A stretch of DNA of 64,000 nt. It comes from Hydrogenovibrio crunogenus (lineage in GTDB: Bacteria > Pseudomonadota > Gammaproteobacteria > Thiomicrospirales > Thiomicrospiraceae). Positions within the stretch are counted from its first letter, which is position 1, and each line of letters begins with the position of its first letter. The notes under the pieces were generated by a model. That model had not been told where the DNA came from, made no database searches, and saw only the letters and a list, made by a program, of their open reading frames with translations. The stretch is taken from contig NZ_CP032096.1 in the NCBI RefSeq assembly GCF_004786015.1, positions 2,294,001 through 2,358,000 of the forward strand. Reading direction: 5' to 3'. Of the stretch, positions 44,919-53,848 are shown piece by piece. The position numbers were made by a program, and so were the translations under genes.

Positions 44919-45281
44919 ATGTCTATTCAGAATTCAAAGCTACCATTGTTGGGTGCTATTTCGGCAGCAATTGGAGCGAGCCTGTGCTGCGCAGGTCCAT
45001 TAATTTTAATTCTATTAGGGGTAAGCGGTTCTTGGATAGCTAATTTAACTATGTTTGAGCCGTTTAAACCCTATTTTATTTTGGCTACTGTGCTCTTATT
45101 TGTTTGGATTGGTTGGGGGCTGTATAAGCCTCAGTCATCCTGTAAGGAAGGCGAAGCCTGTGCGATTCCGCAAGTTCAAAAAAATCGCCGCCGTCTTTTT
45201 TGGTTAGCTTTAATTATTGCAACCATTCTTGTTACGTCAACCTGGTGGATACCACTTCTTCCAGAGTCGTGGTTGTATTAA
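44919..45281 (+). CDS. merT: MerT-type mercuric ion transporter
   Basis: 120 residues, three membrane helices. The first helix carries the Hg-binding pair in IGASLCCAGPLIL, and a second Cys pair follows in SCKEGEACAIP. MerT carries Hg(II) from MerP into the cytoplasm for reduction. First gene after the mer promoter; 32 bases before merP. Confidence 0.93.
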   Translation: MSIQNSKLPLLGAISAAIGASLCCAGPLILILLGVSGSWIANLTMFEPFKPYFILATVLLFVWIGWGLYKPQSSCKEGEACAIPQVQKNRRRLFWLALIIATILVTSTWWIPLLPESWLY

Positions 45282-45313
45282 AAAAATATATCGCTAAAAG
45301 TAAGGAAATTATT

Positions 45314-45586
45314 ATGAAAAATTTAATTCTAATTATGAGTATGTTTATTTCGTTTGGTGTCACAGCAGCTGAAAAAACGGTAACTCTTGATGTTCCTGGT
45401 ATGTTTTGTCCAACTTGCCCAATTACGGTAAAAAAATCTTTAATCAATGTTGATGGTGTTAAAGACGTTAAAGTGTCTTTAAAAGACAAAACAGCAATTG
45501 TTACTTATGAGGATGAAGCTGCAGATGTTGAAGATTTAACTTTTGCAACAGAAAATTCTGGCTATCCATCAACGGTAAGAAAATAG
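45314..45586 (+). CDS. merP: MerP periplasmic mercury-binding protein
   Basis: 90 residues from the ATG at 45314 (TAAGGAAATT upstream). Signal peptide (MKNLILIMSMFISFGVTAA) and a heavy-metal-associated domain with motif GMFCPTCPITVKKSL. MerP collects Hg(II) in the periplasm and passes it to MerT. The CPTC motif is of the usual MerP CxxC type. Confidence 0.93.
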   Translation: MKNLILIMSMFISFGVTAAEKTVTLDVPGMFCPTCPITVKKSLINVDGVKDVKVSLKDKTAIVTYEDEAADVEDLTFATENSGYPSTVRK

Positions 45587-45601
45587 GAGAGACATATGCA
45601 T

Positions 45602-47029
45602 ATGAGTAATTATCATGAAAATGAAAGTGGTGCCCTCCATGTGGCAATTATAGGCACGGGGTCAGCGGCGTTTGCAGCAGCTATCCAAGCCTCAAAATCT
45701 GGAGCAAGGGTTTCCATGATTGAGATGAAGGATACCATTGGCGGAACTTGTGTCAATATAGGTTGCGTTCCCTCAAAAATATTGATTAATGCGGCCAAAA
45801 TTGCTCAAGAAACCAAGCAATCAGCTTTTCCAGCGTTGAAAATATCTCCATATGTATTGGATCGTTCAATGCTTGCAAGCCAAATTCAAAACCGAGTTGA
45901 TGAGCTACGTTTAGCTAAATATGAAAGCATTTTGGAAGATAATCCATCTATTAAACTAATAAATGGCAGGGCTAAGTTCCTTAGTTCTAAAGAGTTGCAG
46001 ATAGAATTAAATGCCGGAGGTACGGAAAACCTAGTGGCAGATAAGATTCTGATAGCAACTGGTTCTAGGCCAAATGTACCAAAAATTGATGGATTAGAGA
46101 ACACGCCATATTTGACATCAACAGAAGCTTTATTTACGGAAGTGACACCTGAAAGTCTAATCGTAGTAGGTGCTTCAGTTGTCGCTTTGGAAATTGCTCA
46201 AGCATTCTTACGTCTGGGCACTCAAGTGAGCTTAATAGCACGAACGACATTATTGTCTCATGAAGAAGAATCAATAAGTGATTTGCTGATGGAGGAGTTA
46301 ATTTCTGAAGGGATGAAAATTCATACATTCACTGAATTACAATTAGTCACCTACACAAATGGTAAATTTGAGTGCATTACCTCATCAGGAAGCGAACTCA
46401 AAGCTGAAAAGCTATTAATTGCCACGGGTAGACAAGCGAATACAGATCAGCTTAACCTAAAATCTGCCGGAGTGGATGTTGATAATCAAGGCAGAGTGAT
46501 TGTTGGTAATGATTTGCAAACAAGTCAGAAAGATATCTTTGCAGCAGGGGACTGCACTCAGTTGCCTCAATTTGTCTATGTCGCTGCCGCCGCTGGTACA
46601 CGAGCAGGAAAAAACATGGTTGGTGGCGATGAGAAACTAGATATCTCTACCTTGCCAACAGTGGTTTTTACCGACCCTCAGGTAGCAACTGTTGGTTTAG
46701 ATGTTGCACAGGCTCAAAAACAAGGTATTAATGTGGTGGCACGCAAACTCGATTTGGAGCATGTTCCAAGAGCCTTAGCCAACTTTAAAACAAACGGGTT
46801 TATACAGTTGGTGGCGGACGCGGAAACTATGCAGATAATTGGCGCGCAAATTATTGCAGATGTTGCTGGAGAAATGATTCAGACTGTATCGATTGCTATA
46901 GCGCAAGGTATGACGGTACAAGCATTGGCAGATACATTATTTCCTTATTTAACTCAAGTTGAAGGGTTAAAGTTATGTGCACAGACGTTCACCCAGGATG
47001 TTTCACAACTTTCCTGTTGTGCAGGTTGA
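45602..47029 (+). CDS. merA: Mercuric reductase MerA without the NmerA domain
   Basis: About 475 residues; ATG at 45596 or 45602. FAD-binding start VAIIGTGSAAFAAAIQA, redox-active GGTCVNIGCVPSK, NAD(P)H-binding VVGASVVALEIAQAF, the FAD motif IFAAGDCTQLPQFVYVAAAAG, and the C-terminal vicinal cysteines LSCCAG that receive Hg(II). It reduces Hg(II) to volatile Hg(0). The N-terminal HMA (NmerA) domain found in many MerA proteins is absent, which is normal in some deep-branching and marine types. Only 9 bases after merP. Confidence 0.94.
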   Translation: MSNYHENESGALHVAIIGTGSAAFAAAIQASKSGARVSMIEMKDTIGGTCVNIGCVPSKILINAAKIAQETKQSAFPALKISPYVLDRSMLASQIQNRVDELRLAKYESILEDNPSIKLINGRAKFLSSKELQIELNAGGTENLVADKILIATGSRPNVPKIDGLENTPYLTSTEALFTEVTPESLIVVGASVVALEIAQAFLRLGTQVSLIARTTLLSHEEESISDLLMEELISEGMKIHTFTELQLVTYTNGKFECITSSGSELKAEKLLIATGRQANTDQLNLKSAGVDVDNQGRVIVGNDLQTSQKDIFAAGDCTQLPQFVYVAAAAGTRAGKNMVGGDEKLDISTLPTVVFTDPQVATVGLDVAQAQKQGINVVARKLDLEHVPRALANFKTNGFIQLVADAETMQIIGAQIIADVAGEMIQTVSIAIAQGMTVQALADTLFPYLTQVEGLKLCAQTFTQDVSQLSCCAG

Positions 47030-47051
47030 AACAGTTTCAGCAGATCGCAAA

Positions 47052-47587
47052 CTAGCGATTTGCTGAAAAAACTTGCGTGACATCCATGTTTTTTAAAGGC
47101 CATAGGCTGACCATTACAGCCACAAAACCGATGGCGAGCAAGGCGAACAACACCAAAAAAGGTTCCAACCAGAGTAAACGAAAAGGCACATCGGAACCGA
47201 TACTGTACAAAACAAGACCGGTCAAAACACTTAACCCTATACCGATTAAAAACCCCATTAACACAATGACAGCCATTTGAATCCATATCATGATTGGATT
47301 TGTCTGAAGTTAGCCCCAAGTGCTTGCAGAGTTGCATAGTTACGGATATTTTCCAGCGTAAAAATATAAAGCAGAATGCCGCTTGCTCCGACGCCCACGA
47401 TTATTGCCATGATGATTGCATTGGTCATATCACCGACATCTTCCGAATTTTCTAAATACCATTGCACAGTGCTTTTAATAAATGCTTCGCGCGTTAAGGC
47501 TTTGAGTCCTGTTTTTGCGCTGATGGTTTTTGACAGTTGAACAGGGTTAATGCCCTCTACTGGATTGACTAAAATAAAGGTCAGGTG
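47052..47587 (-). pseudogene. FtsX-like ABC transporter permease, C-terminal remnant
   Basis: Reading leftward, an FtsX/MacB/DevC-type sequence (FILVNPVEGINPVQLSKTI, MAIIVGVGASGILLYIFTLE, YATLQALGANFRQI) hits a stop near 47290, and the same protein continues one frame over (MAVIVLMGFLIGIGLSVLTG ... LWPLKNMDVTQVF) to 47052. One base has been lost or gained near 47292, and the N-terminal part has been removed by IS-Y copy 3 at 47588. Probably chromosomal DNA cut by rearrangement. Confidence 0.82.
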
Positions 47588-47653
47588 TGAATCGCCACTA
47601 ATTTACTAGACACTTCTTAGCCATTTTATAATGGTAAAAAAAAGAGGTGCTAA

Positions 47654-47932
47654 ATGAGCAGTCAACGATACCCTGAAGAATTTAAAATTGAAGCAGTAAA
47701 ACAGATTGTCGAACGAGGTTATCCGGTTTCGGAAGTCTCCAACCGATTAGGAGTGACCACGCATAGTCTTTATGCCTGGGTTAAAAAGTATGGTCCTGAT
47801 AAGGACAAGCATCAGGCTAAAGTAGATGAACAAGCCGAGTTAAAGCGTCTTCGCAAAGAGCTGGCTCGAGTGACGGAAGAGCGAGACCTTTTAAAAAAGG
47901 CGGCGGCATACTTCGCAAGAGAGTCCGATTGA
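47654..47932 (+). CDS. IS-Y OrfA
   Basis: 92 residues, intact. Helix-turn-helix (RGYPVSEVSNRLGVTTHSLY) and coiled region (QAELKRLRKELARVTEER). The slippery AAAAAAG near the end permits -1 frameshifting into orfB. Copy 1 has a stop at codon 9 of the same gene. Confidence 0.93.
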   Translation: MSSQRYPEEFKIEAVKQIVERGYPVSEVSNRLGVTTHSLYAWVKKYGPDKDKHQAKVDEQAELKRLRKELARVTEERDLLKKAAAYFARESD

Positions 47933-48801
47933 GGTATGCCTTTATTCGAGAGAATACAAAAGGACAATCCATTCGGCGATTATGTGCGTTGTTTAATGTT
48001 CATCCTAGTGGTTACTATGCTTGGCTAAATAAACCTATATCGAAAAGCCAAAAGTGCAACCAACGTCAGACTGGGTTGATAAAACAGTTTTGGCTTGAAT
48101 CTGGTGGTGTATATGGCTATCGGAAGATATTTTCCGATATGCTTGAGCATGGTGAGTCTATTGGGATTAATCGTGTTCACAAGCTCATGTATCACGCTGG
48201 ATTAAAGGCGCAGGTAGGTTATAGAAAACCAAGACAGAGATCAGAAGCGGAAAACATTATTGTTCCGAATCGACTGAACCGGGAATTTAATTCGCAAGCG
48301 CCTAATCAATCATGGGTTACTGATATTACGTATATCAGAACGCACGAAGGCTGGTTGTATTTAGCAGTAATCGTTGACCTGTTTTCAAGACGGGTGATTG
48401 GTTGGTCGATGCAGCCCAGAATCACAAAGGACTTGGTTCTAGATGCGCTGCTTATGGCGATATGGAAACGAAGCCCGACACAGAAGGTAATCGTGCATTC
48501 CGACCAAGGCAGTCAATATACCAGTCATGACTGGAGTCACTTTTTAAAGTTTCATGGACTGGAAGCCAGTATGAGCAGACGCGGCAATTGTCACGACAAT
48601 GCGGTTGCAGAGAGCTTCTTTCAGTTGTTGAAGCGAGAACGCGTCAAGCGAAAGATATATAAAAATCGAAATGAGGCACGCCAAGACATTTTTGATTACA
48701 TCGAAATGTTTTACAATCCCAAACGACGTCACTCTTCGAACAATCATCTCTCACCGGTTGAATACGAGAAGCAGTACGAAATGAGGCTAAAAAGTCTCTA
48801 G
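47929..48801 (+). CDS. IS-Y OrfB transposase domain
   Basis: 290 residues, intact. DDE core: SWVTDITYIRTHEGW, VIVHSDQGSQYTSHDW and NCHDNAVAESFFQLLKRE. It starts at a TTG overlapping the orfA stop, or is made as OrfAB by frameshifting. Serves as reference for the lesions in copies 1 and 2. Confidence 0.93.
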   Translation: MRYAFIRENTKGQSIRRLCALFNVHPSGYYAWLNKPISKSQKCNQRQTGLIKQFWLESGGVYGYRKIFSDMLEHGESIGINRVHKLMYHAGLKAQVGYRKPRQRSEAENIIVPNRLNREFNSQAPNQSWVTDITYIRTHEGWLYLAVIVDLFSRRVIGWSMQPRITKDLVLDALLMAIWKRSPTQKVIVHSDQGSQYTSHDWSHFLKFHGLEASMSRRGNCHDNAVAESFFQLLKRERVKRKIYKNRNEARQDIFDYIEMFYNPKRRHSSNNHLSPVEYEKQYEMRLKSL

Positions 48802-48943
48802 GATTTTAGTGGCGATTCAAACTTCTATTTTTTGTATCTCGTAAATTAAGCCTTACCAAACAGACCATCAAAACTTTCGTTTTCCTACCTACATACCAAA
48901 TTTCAAACAAATCAAGCTTTCTCTGAGCTGAATATCAGTGGAT

Positions 48944-49032
48944 GTCTAGAACCTCCATAAAACTTTCATCTAACTGACCATTGACAGTCATCCTACCGTT
49001 CTAAACTTCTCAATAGTTTTAGATATCTAGAC
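48944..49032. promoter_or_regulatory. Two GTCTAGA-like sites before phnF (candidate PhnF operators)
   Basis: GTCTAGA-AC at 48944-48952 and AT-CTAGAC at 49025-49032 resemble the GTxTAxAC core bound by HutC-subfamily GntR regulators, to which PhnF belongs. The second lies directly before the phnF GTG. A promoter for the phn operon probably lies in this gap; no clear Pho box was seen. Confidence 0.45.
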
Positions 49033-49039
49033 AACCTAA

Positions 49040-49783
49040 GTGAGTATTTGCGTGATTGATCGTTACAGCCCTGAAAAAATTTATATGCAAATTGCGAAAG
49101 CCATTGAGTCCGACCTCCAAGAGGGATTTGAAGCTGGAGACCTGTACCTTTCTGAAAAAACATTAACTGAAAAGTTTGGGGTTAACCGTCATACCGTCAG
49201 AAGGTCCATAGAAGAGCTAGTGAAACAAGGGGTTTTAGAAAAACGTCATGGTTTTGGTACTTTTGTCGCTGAAAAAAGATTGGCTTATCGCATTAAAGGT
49301 CATCAGCGCCTTACCGAAGCGGTTGAAGCGAATGGGCTAAGCGTTGAGACAACCGTTTTAAGTAAAAGCACCATTTTAGCGAGAGGCAGCATTGCCGAAA
49401 ACTTACAGCTCAAAAATGGCGAAGAAGTCATTCAAGTAAACACACTCAGAAAAATTGATAACAAAGAATTGGCGTTAATTAGCCATTTTTTACCTAAAGC
49501 ATTTTGCCCCGAGGTGTTGGAGAGTTATGAATCTGGCTCATTAGGTTCTTTTTTAATAAATGTATATGGGATTAAGGCAAAACGTATTTCGAGTCTAGTG
49601 TCTTCGGCTATGCCAAATGCATCAGACAATTTTCAACTGGGCATGATGGGCAGTCAGCCTATCTTAAAAGTTAAAACCCTGAATAAGGATGACGTTAGTG
49701 GAAAAATTATCGAATATTCAGTATCGCGTTTTCGTTCGGACATGATTCAACTTGAGATTTTAATTAACCCTGAACAGCCATAA
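49040..49783 (+). CDS. phnF: PhnF-type GntR regulator (HutC subfamily)
   Basis: 247 residues from a GTG. N-terminal winged helix (LTEKFGVNRHTVRRSIEELVKQGVL, about 43-67) and a C-terminal UbiC-like effector domain (LQLKNGEEVIQVNTLRKIDN; ISHFLPKAFCPEV). In C-P lyase operons PhnF represses the cluster. First gene of the operon here, ahead of phnD by 107 bases. Alternative names for such regulators are possible, but the context is decisive. Confidence 0.88.
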   Translation: MSICVIDRYSPEKIYMQIAKAIESDLQEGFEAGDLYLSEKTLTEKFGVNRHTVRRSIEELVKQGVLEKRHGFGTFVAEKRLAYRIKGHQRLTEAVEANGLSVETTVLSKSTILARGSIAENLQLKNGEEVIQVNTLRKIDNKELALISHFLPKAFCPEVLESYESGSLGSFLINVYGIKAKRISSLVSSAMPNASDNFQLGMMGSQPILKVKTLNKDDVSGKIIEYSVSRFRSDMIQLEILINPEQP

Positions 49784-49890
49784 AGACCTTTACGCAATCC
49801 GTCTAATCACTTAGTTAGCTGGATTGTTTAAACGTTTTACTTAATTTTTTTAACTTTACTTTTGATTTTCATATTTTTGGAGAAACTCGC

Positions 49891-50808
49891 ATGAAACTTA
49901 AGAACTTGTTGTTATCTGTTGTCGCCATTGCAACCTTAACGCCTTTAGCCGCATTCGCTCTTCCTGATGGCTCAAAAGAACACCCTTTACGGGTATTGAT
50001 GATCCCGACTGATACAGGCACGAACGATATCACTAAAGATTATGGACCAGTTTTTCAAGGTATTACAGAAAACTATGGTATTCACTTTGATATTAAAGCT
50101 GGCGCAAGTTATGCGGCCGTTGTTGAAGGTATGTGTAACGATCAAGCGGATATTGCCTGGTTTGGCGCGGTTACTTATGGTCAAGCCAATGATAAATGTG
50201 GGGTTGATCTTTTAGCGGTTGATGTGAAAAAAGGAGATTCTTCCTATTACTCTGGTATTTTCGTCCGTAAAGACAGTGGCATTAAAACGATCGCTGACCT
50301 TAAAGGTAAGAGCATGGCTTTTGGTAGCCCAAGTTCAACCTCTTCATTCAACTTTCCAGTCGCCATGATTATTGCCGCAGACGTTGATCCTGTTAACGAC
50401 CTTTCTAAAGTGATTATCACTGGCTCTCACTCAGCTTCTATAGCTGCACTTTCAGAAGGTAAAGTAGATGCCGCCGCCGCATCCTACAACTCTTTTGGTA
50501 AAGCCGCCAAAAAAGGCGCTATTGATCCTGCCCTATTTATGCCTTTAGCTAAATCTCAGCCAATCCCAAACCCGCCTTTAGCTATGAACAAAAGTTTAAA
50601 TTCTAAGCTAAAAGCAGAACTTCGTAAGGCATTTGGTGAAATTCATACCAAAATTGATCCTTCAAAAATCCGCGGTTACGGTGGCAAAAAAGTCGATCGT
50701 TATGACACTGCATTTGATGAGCAAAAAATCTTTGATGCTTTGAAAAAGCTGAATGCTGTCACACATGAATTAAAAGGTGAACTGCTAGAAAAAGCAGGTC
50801 AGCGTTAA
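49891..50808 (+). CDS. phnD: Phosphonate ABC transporter, periplasmic binding protein PhnD
   Basis: 305 residues: signal peptide (MKLKNLLLSVVAIATLTPLAAFA), then the PhnD/DdpA fold with RVLMIPTDTGTND near the start and the binding region AGASYAAVVEGMCNDQADIAWFG and GSPSSTSSFNFP. It captures phosphonates for PhnCE. GGAGAAA precedes the ATG. A terminator follows it, which should keep PhnD more abundant than the rest. Confidence 0.92.
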   Translation: MKLKNLLLSVVAIATLTPLAAFALPDGSKEHPLRVLMIPTDTGTNDITKDYGPVFQGITENYGIHFDIKAGASYAAVVEGMCNDQADIAWFGAVTYGQANDKCGVDLLAVDVKKGDSSYYSGIFVRKDSGIKTIADLKGKSMAFGSPSSTSSFNFPVAMIIAADVDPVNDLSKVIITGSHSASIAALSEGKVDAAAASYNSFGKAAKKGAIDPALFMPLAKSQPIPNPPLAMNKSLNSKLKAELRKAFGEIHTKIDPSKIRGYGGKKVDRYDTAFDEQKIFDALKKLNAVTHELKGELLEKAGQR

Positions 50809-50823
50809 TTACCCCCTATTGAG

Positions 50824-50854
50824 AGCATCTCAGAACCACTGAGGTGCTTTTTTC
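50824..50854 (+). terminator. Intra-operon terminator after phnD
   Basis: AGCATCTCAG and CTGAGGTGCT form a 10-base stem with a 5-base loop and a T6 run. It probably lets only part of the transcripts pass into phnC onward. Confidence 0.85.
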
Positions 50855-50921
50855 AAAGGTTTTTGCAAACACTCTTTACCCAGGCCTATTTACAAAGGTC
50901 TTTATTTATGGAGAAAAAATC

Positions 50922-51740
50922 ATGTTAGTTTTTGACAAAGTCAACCGAGTTTATCCTGATGGTACTCAGGCGGTAAAAAATGTCTCTGTCCACCTTGAAA
51001 AAGGTGAATTTTGTGTATTACTAGGGCCTTCTGGTGCGGGAAAGTCTACCTTAATGAATATGGTCAATGGCCTAGTTGAACCATCCTCTGGAGAGATTAT
51101 TTTAGATGGAGGAGTCCTGAATAAAAAAAACCTACAGTTGATTCAACGTAGCGTCAGTATGATTCATCAACAACTCTATTTAATCCCTCGTTTATCTGTA
51201 CTACACAATGTGTTAACTGGCATATTACCGACGGCCAATTTTTGGACAAGTTTGGTTAAATCCTTCCCCGTTAAGGATCAACAACGTGCATTTGAACTAT
51301 TAAGTGAAGTGGGCTTAGAAGAAAAACACCTAATGCGACGTGCCTCAGCACTTTCCGGAGGGCAACAACAGCGTGTTGCCATTGCTCGTGCCTTTATGGC
51401 CAACCCTAAAGTAGTTCTTGCAGATGAACCTGTCGCCAGTTTAGACCCGGCCATGAGTCGTAGCGTTTTAAACAGTTTAAAACATGCCGCTCAAACCAAT
51501 GGGGCAACCGTTTTATGCACCCTTCATCAAATCGACTATGCGCTGGAGTTTGCAGACCGGATAGTAGCCTTACGAGAAGGAGAAGTCTTTTTTGATGGCC
51601 ATCCATCAGACATGGACGAGGACGTTCAGAGAAGACTGTATGAAATTGAGCATGAAACCAAAGAAAAAATACAAAAAAAACATCAAGAAACCCTTGAAGA
51701 CTCTCTCTCCTTTGAACTCAAAATAAAGGACGTCGCATGA
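50922..51740 (+). CDS. phnC: Phosphonate ABC transporter ATPase PhnC
   Basis: 272 residues from the ATG at 50922 (GGAGAAAA upstream). Walker [11 protein letters not shown], signature [14 protein letters not shown], Walker [14 protein letters not shown], and the H-loop CTLHQID. Powers phosphonate import with PhnE. Overlaps phnE by 4 bases (ATGA). Confidence 0.92.
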   Translation: MLVFDKVNRVYPDGTQAVKNVSVHLEKGEFCVLLGPSGAGKSTLMNMVNGLVEPSSGEIILDGGVLNKKNLQLIQRSVSMIHQQLYLIPRLSVLHNVLTGILPTANFWTSLVKSFPVKDQQRAFELLSEVGLEEKHLMRRASALSGGQQQRVAIARAFMANPKVVLADEPVASLDPAMSRSVLNSLKHAAQTNGATVLCTLHQIDYALEFADRIVALREGEVFFDGHPSDMDEDVQRRLYEIEHETKEKIQKKHQETLEDSLSFELKIKDVA

Positions 51741-52744
51741 ATAAGCCAGTAGAAAATATCATAAAACGCGATTGGCGTGAATGGCAAACTTATCAAGCCA
51801 TCACCCCCAAAATAATCTTCGGCTTTTTTATTACGTTTGTTTTACTGTCTTGGTCTGCACACAACACCGAAATGGATAGAGCCGCAGTAGAAACTGGTCA
51901 GGCGGTATTATCCGCTGTCGGCATTGGAAACTCGGATGTATTGGATGGTGTCTCAAAATTTGGTAGCCAGGCCTTTCCTATTCAATTTTCAACGCGTACC
52001 GAATTAACACGCCTAGAAGATGTCGATTTAGAGAATCTACCATGGTTGTCTTACGTTGAAGACGGTGTCTCTAGAGAGTATGACGTAGACACGGATACAT
52101 GGACGCAAAGCAAGACAGAGTACTTAGTCGACCCCATCGGTTACCTGAAAAAAGTACTGAAGATGATGTGGGAAACCATCGAAATGGGGTTCTGGGGTAC
52201 CGCAATTTCAATCGTGATTTCTTTACCCTTAGGCATTTTAGCCGCCCGTAACTTTTCACCCCATCCGATCATTTATCAAGTGGCGCGTGGTTGGCTTAGT
52301 TTTCACCGAGCTATGCCTGAGCTAATTGTGGCGCTATTCTTGGTCTTAATCTATGGATTCGGCCCTATTGCTGGGGTTCTAGCGCTTGCAATTCATACAT
52401 CAGGCGTGCTGGGAAAGTTCTTTGCCGATGAGATTGAAAATGCACCTAAAGGTCCTCAAATGGCATTAAGTTCAGCAGGGGCAAACCCATTAAAAGTCTT
52501 ACGTTATGCAGTTTTCCCACATGTCCTACCCGCTTGGATTGCCTACATTCAATATATTTTTGAACGTAATATTCGTACCGCCACCGTATTGGGTATTGTC
52601 GGTGCGGGAGGAATTGGCATGGAATTAAAAGGACGTTGGGACCTGTTTGATTACGACCATGTTGCAACCATTTTATTAATCATCTTTATCACAGTCGTAT
52701 TGCTGGAAGCTTCCACGCAAAAATTACGCAACAAAACACTTTGA
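51737..52744 (+). CDS. phnE: Phosphonate ABC transporter permease PhnE
   Basis: 335 residues, somewhat longer than typical PhnE because of an extended periplasmic segment (about 50-135) between the first helix and the rest. The permease core has IEMGFWGTAISIVISLPLGILAAR and the cytoplasmic EAA-type loop ALSSAGANPLKVLRYAVFPHVLP. It forms the channel for PhnC. Overlaps phnC. Confidence 0.92.
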   Translation: MNKPVENIIKRDWREWQTYQAITPKIIFGFFITFVLLSWSAHNTEMDRAAVETGQAVLSAVGIGNSDVLDGVSKFGSQAFPIQFSTRTELTRLEDVDLENLPWLSYVEDGVSREYDVDTDTWTQSKTEYLVDPIGYLKKVLKMMWETIEMGFWGTAISIVISLPLGILAARNFSPHPIIYQVARGWLSFHRAMPELIVALFLVLIYGFGPIAGVLALAIHTSGVLGKFFADEIENAPKGPQMALSSAGANPLKVLRYAVFPHVLPAWIAYIQYIFERNIRTATVLGIVGAGGIGMELKGRWDLFDYDHVATILLIIFITVVLLEASTQKLRNKTL

Positions 52745-52755
52745 AGGAACTCACC

Positions 52756-53247
52756 ATGAATAATAGCTGTTGCTCTGTCCCACGTAGTCTATGGATGCGT
52801 GCATTAAAAATGGTTTGTGTGGAAGAAATTAAAGCCGTCATCGATGCGGTCATAAATGAATATCAAGTGGCTTACAAAGCTGTTCCTCAGTCTGGATTAG
52901 GCGTGTTACAAACTCAAGATACGGCCTTACATGAACCTTACTTTTTAGGGGAATTTCCCATTGCCACCAGCTGGGTCGTTTTAACGGACAAACAAGGGAA
53001 TTGTTTCGAAGGCTCAGCACAATTAATGGACGATGATGAAAATATCGCCTCCTTATTCGCAGTCTGTGACACTGTTTTGGCGAATAATTTACTTTATTGT
53101 CGGAAGCTGGCCGATTTAGTTGAGCTTGGCGAATTCAAATTTTCAGAAAAAGTCAAAGCGCGCAAGGCAATGTTAGGCTCTACAGCGGTCGATTTTTCAT
53201 TATTGGGAACTCAAGATGAAGATAAAAAGGAGACCCAAAGTGCTTAA
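52756..53247 (+). CDS. phnG: C-P lyase core subunit PhnG
   Basis: 163 residues from the ATG at 52756 (AAGGAA upstream). Family patterns include the ending VDFSLLGTQDED and the core GEFPIATSWVVL. PhnG, H, I and J form the C-P lyase core complex that builds and cleaves the ribose 5-triphosphate phosphonate. It starts 11 bases after phnE. Confidence 0.9.
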   Translation: MNNSCCSVPRSLWMRALKMVCVEEIKAVIDAVINEYQVAYKAVPQSGLGVLQTQDTALHEPYFLGEFPIATSWVVLTDKQGNCFEGSAQLMDDDENIASLFAVCDTVLANNLLYCRKLADLVELGEFKFSEKVKARKAMLGSTAVDFSLLGTQDEDKKETQSA

Positions 53248-53848
53248 ACAAGATTTACTCGGTGCACAGATTGATTCCATTTGGATGGCCGATACACAAC
53301 AAATATTATTTAACAGCCTGATGCAGGCCGTGTCACGTCCTGGCCGCATGGATAACTGGTCTGAATGTCTAGACAACAATCCTGCCTACTTGGCCGTTCT
53401 CAGTACCCTTTTAGACGGTGAAGTGACCCTAGCGGATGTAGACGGTTTATTGACTGAATCAACATGGCCGTTATTACAGGCCCAAAAATCAACGACTGAG
53501 CAAGCCAATTACGTTTTATGTGACGCGACAAAAGCACCCACCTTTTCCCCTAAGCTTGGAACCTTATCTTCACCGGACTTTGCTGCCACTTTAGTCTTAA
53601 AGGTTGCTTCTTTAGACAAAGAGCAAGGCAATATTCACCTAAAATTGACCGGGCCTGGCGTCAATAATGAAACCGAAGCATTTGTTTCAGGAATTGACCA
53701 GGCCTGGTTAGAACACCGCAACGAATGGTGCTCTGCTTTTCCAATGGGCATCGACTGTATTTTAGTGGATGACACTCAAATTATGGCGCTACCTCGCACG
53801 ACCAAAATTGAAGTTCTTGATGTCTTCGAAAATGGAGGGCTGAGCTAA
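53240..53848 (+). CDS. phnH: C-P lyase core subunit PhnH
   Basis: 202 residues starting at a GTG at 53240 with GGAG 9 bases upstream; the frame is open earlier but inside phnG. Typical parts: QILFNSLMQAVSRPGRMDN near the start and KLTGPGVNN with the following motif. Structural partner within the core complex. Contains one perfect and one near CCAGGCCTGG. Overlaps phnG by 8 bases and phnI by 1. Confidence 0.9.
   Translation: MLKQDLLGAQIDSIWMADTQQILFNSLMQAVSRPGRMDNWSECLDNNPAYLAVLSTLLDGEVTLADVDGLLTESTWPLLQAQKSTTEQANYVLCDATKAPTFSPKLGTLSSPDFAATLVLKVASLDKEQGNIHLKLTGPGVNNETEAFVSGIDQAWLEHRNEWCSAFPMGIDCILVDDTQIMALPRTTKIEVLDVFENGGLS
53698..53707. repeat. CCAGGCCTGG decamer (in phnH)
   Basis: Perfect palindrome, reading Gln-Ala-Trp; a 9 of 10 match (CCGGGCCTGG) lies 49 bases earlier at 53649. 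Confidence 0.9.

Larger units (their letters stand above)
47588..48819 (+). mobile_element. IS-Y copy 3, IS3-family insertion sequence (1232 bp), intact
   Basis: Complete terminal repeats (TGAATCGCCACTAATTTACT; right end reversed TGAATCGCCACTAAAATCCT). Both genes are open. No 3-base target duplication (GTG before, AAC after), so one flank was replaced after insertion, in line with the cut permease gene on its left. The only copy of the three that could still make transposase. Confidence 0.93.

Noticed and set aside
47038-47066. Hairpin after merA (AGCAGATCGC/GCGATTTGCT) as a terminator
   Set aside because: The stem is good but is followed by A residues, not T, on the plus strand; it may only be part of the 3' end of the permease remnant.
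53366-53376. GTCTAGAC site in phnH as a real PhnF operator
   Set aside because: It is inside coding sequence, single and far from any visible promoter; kept only as a remark.
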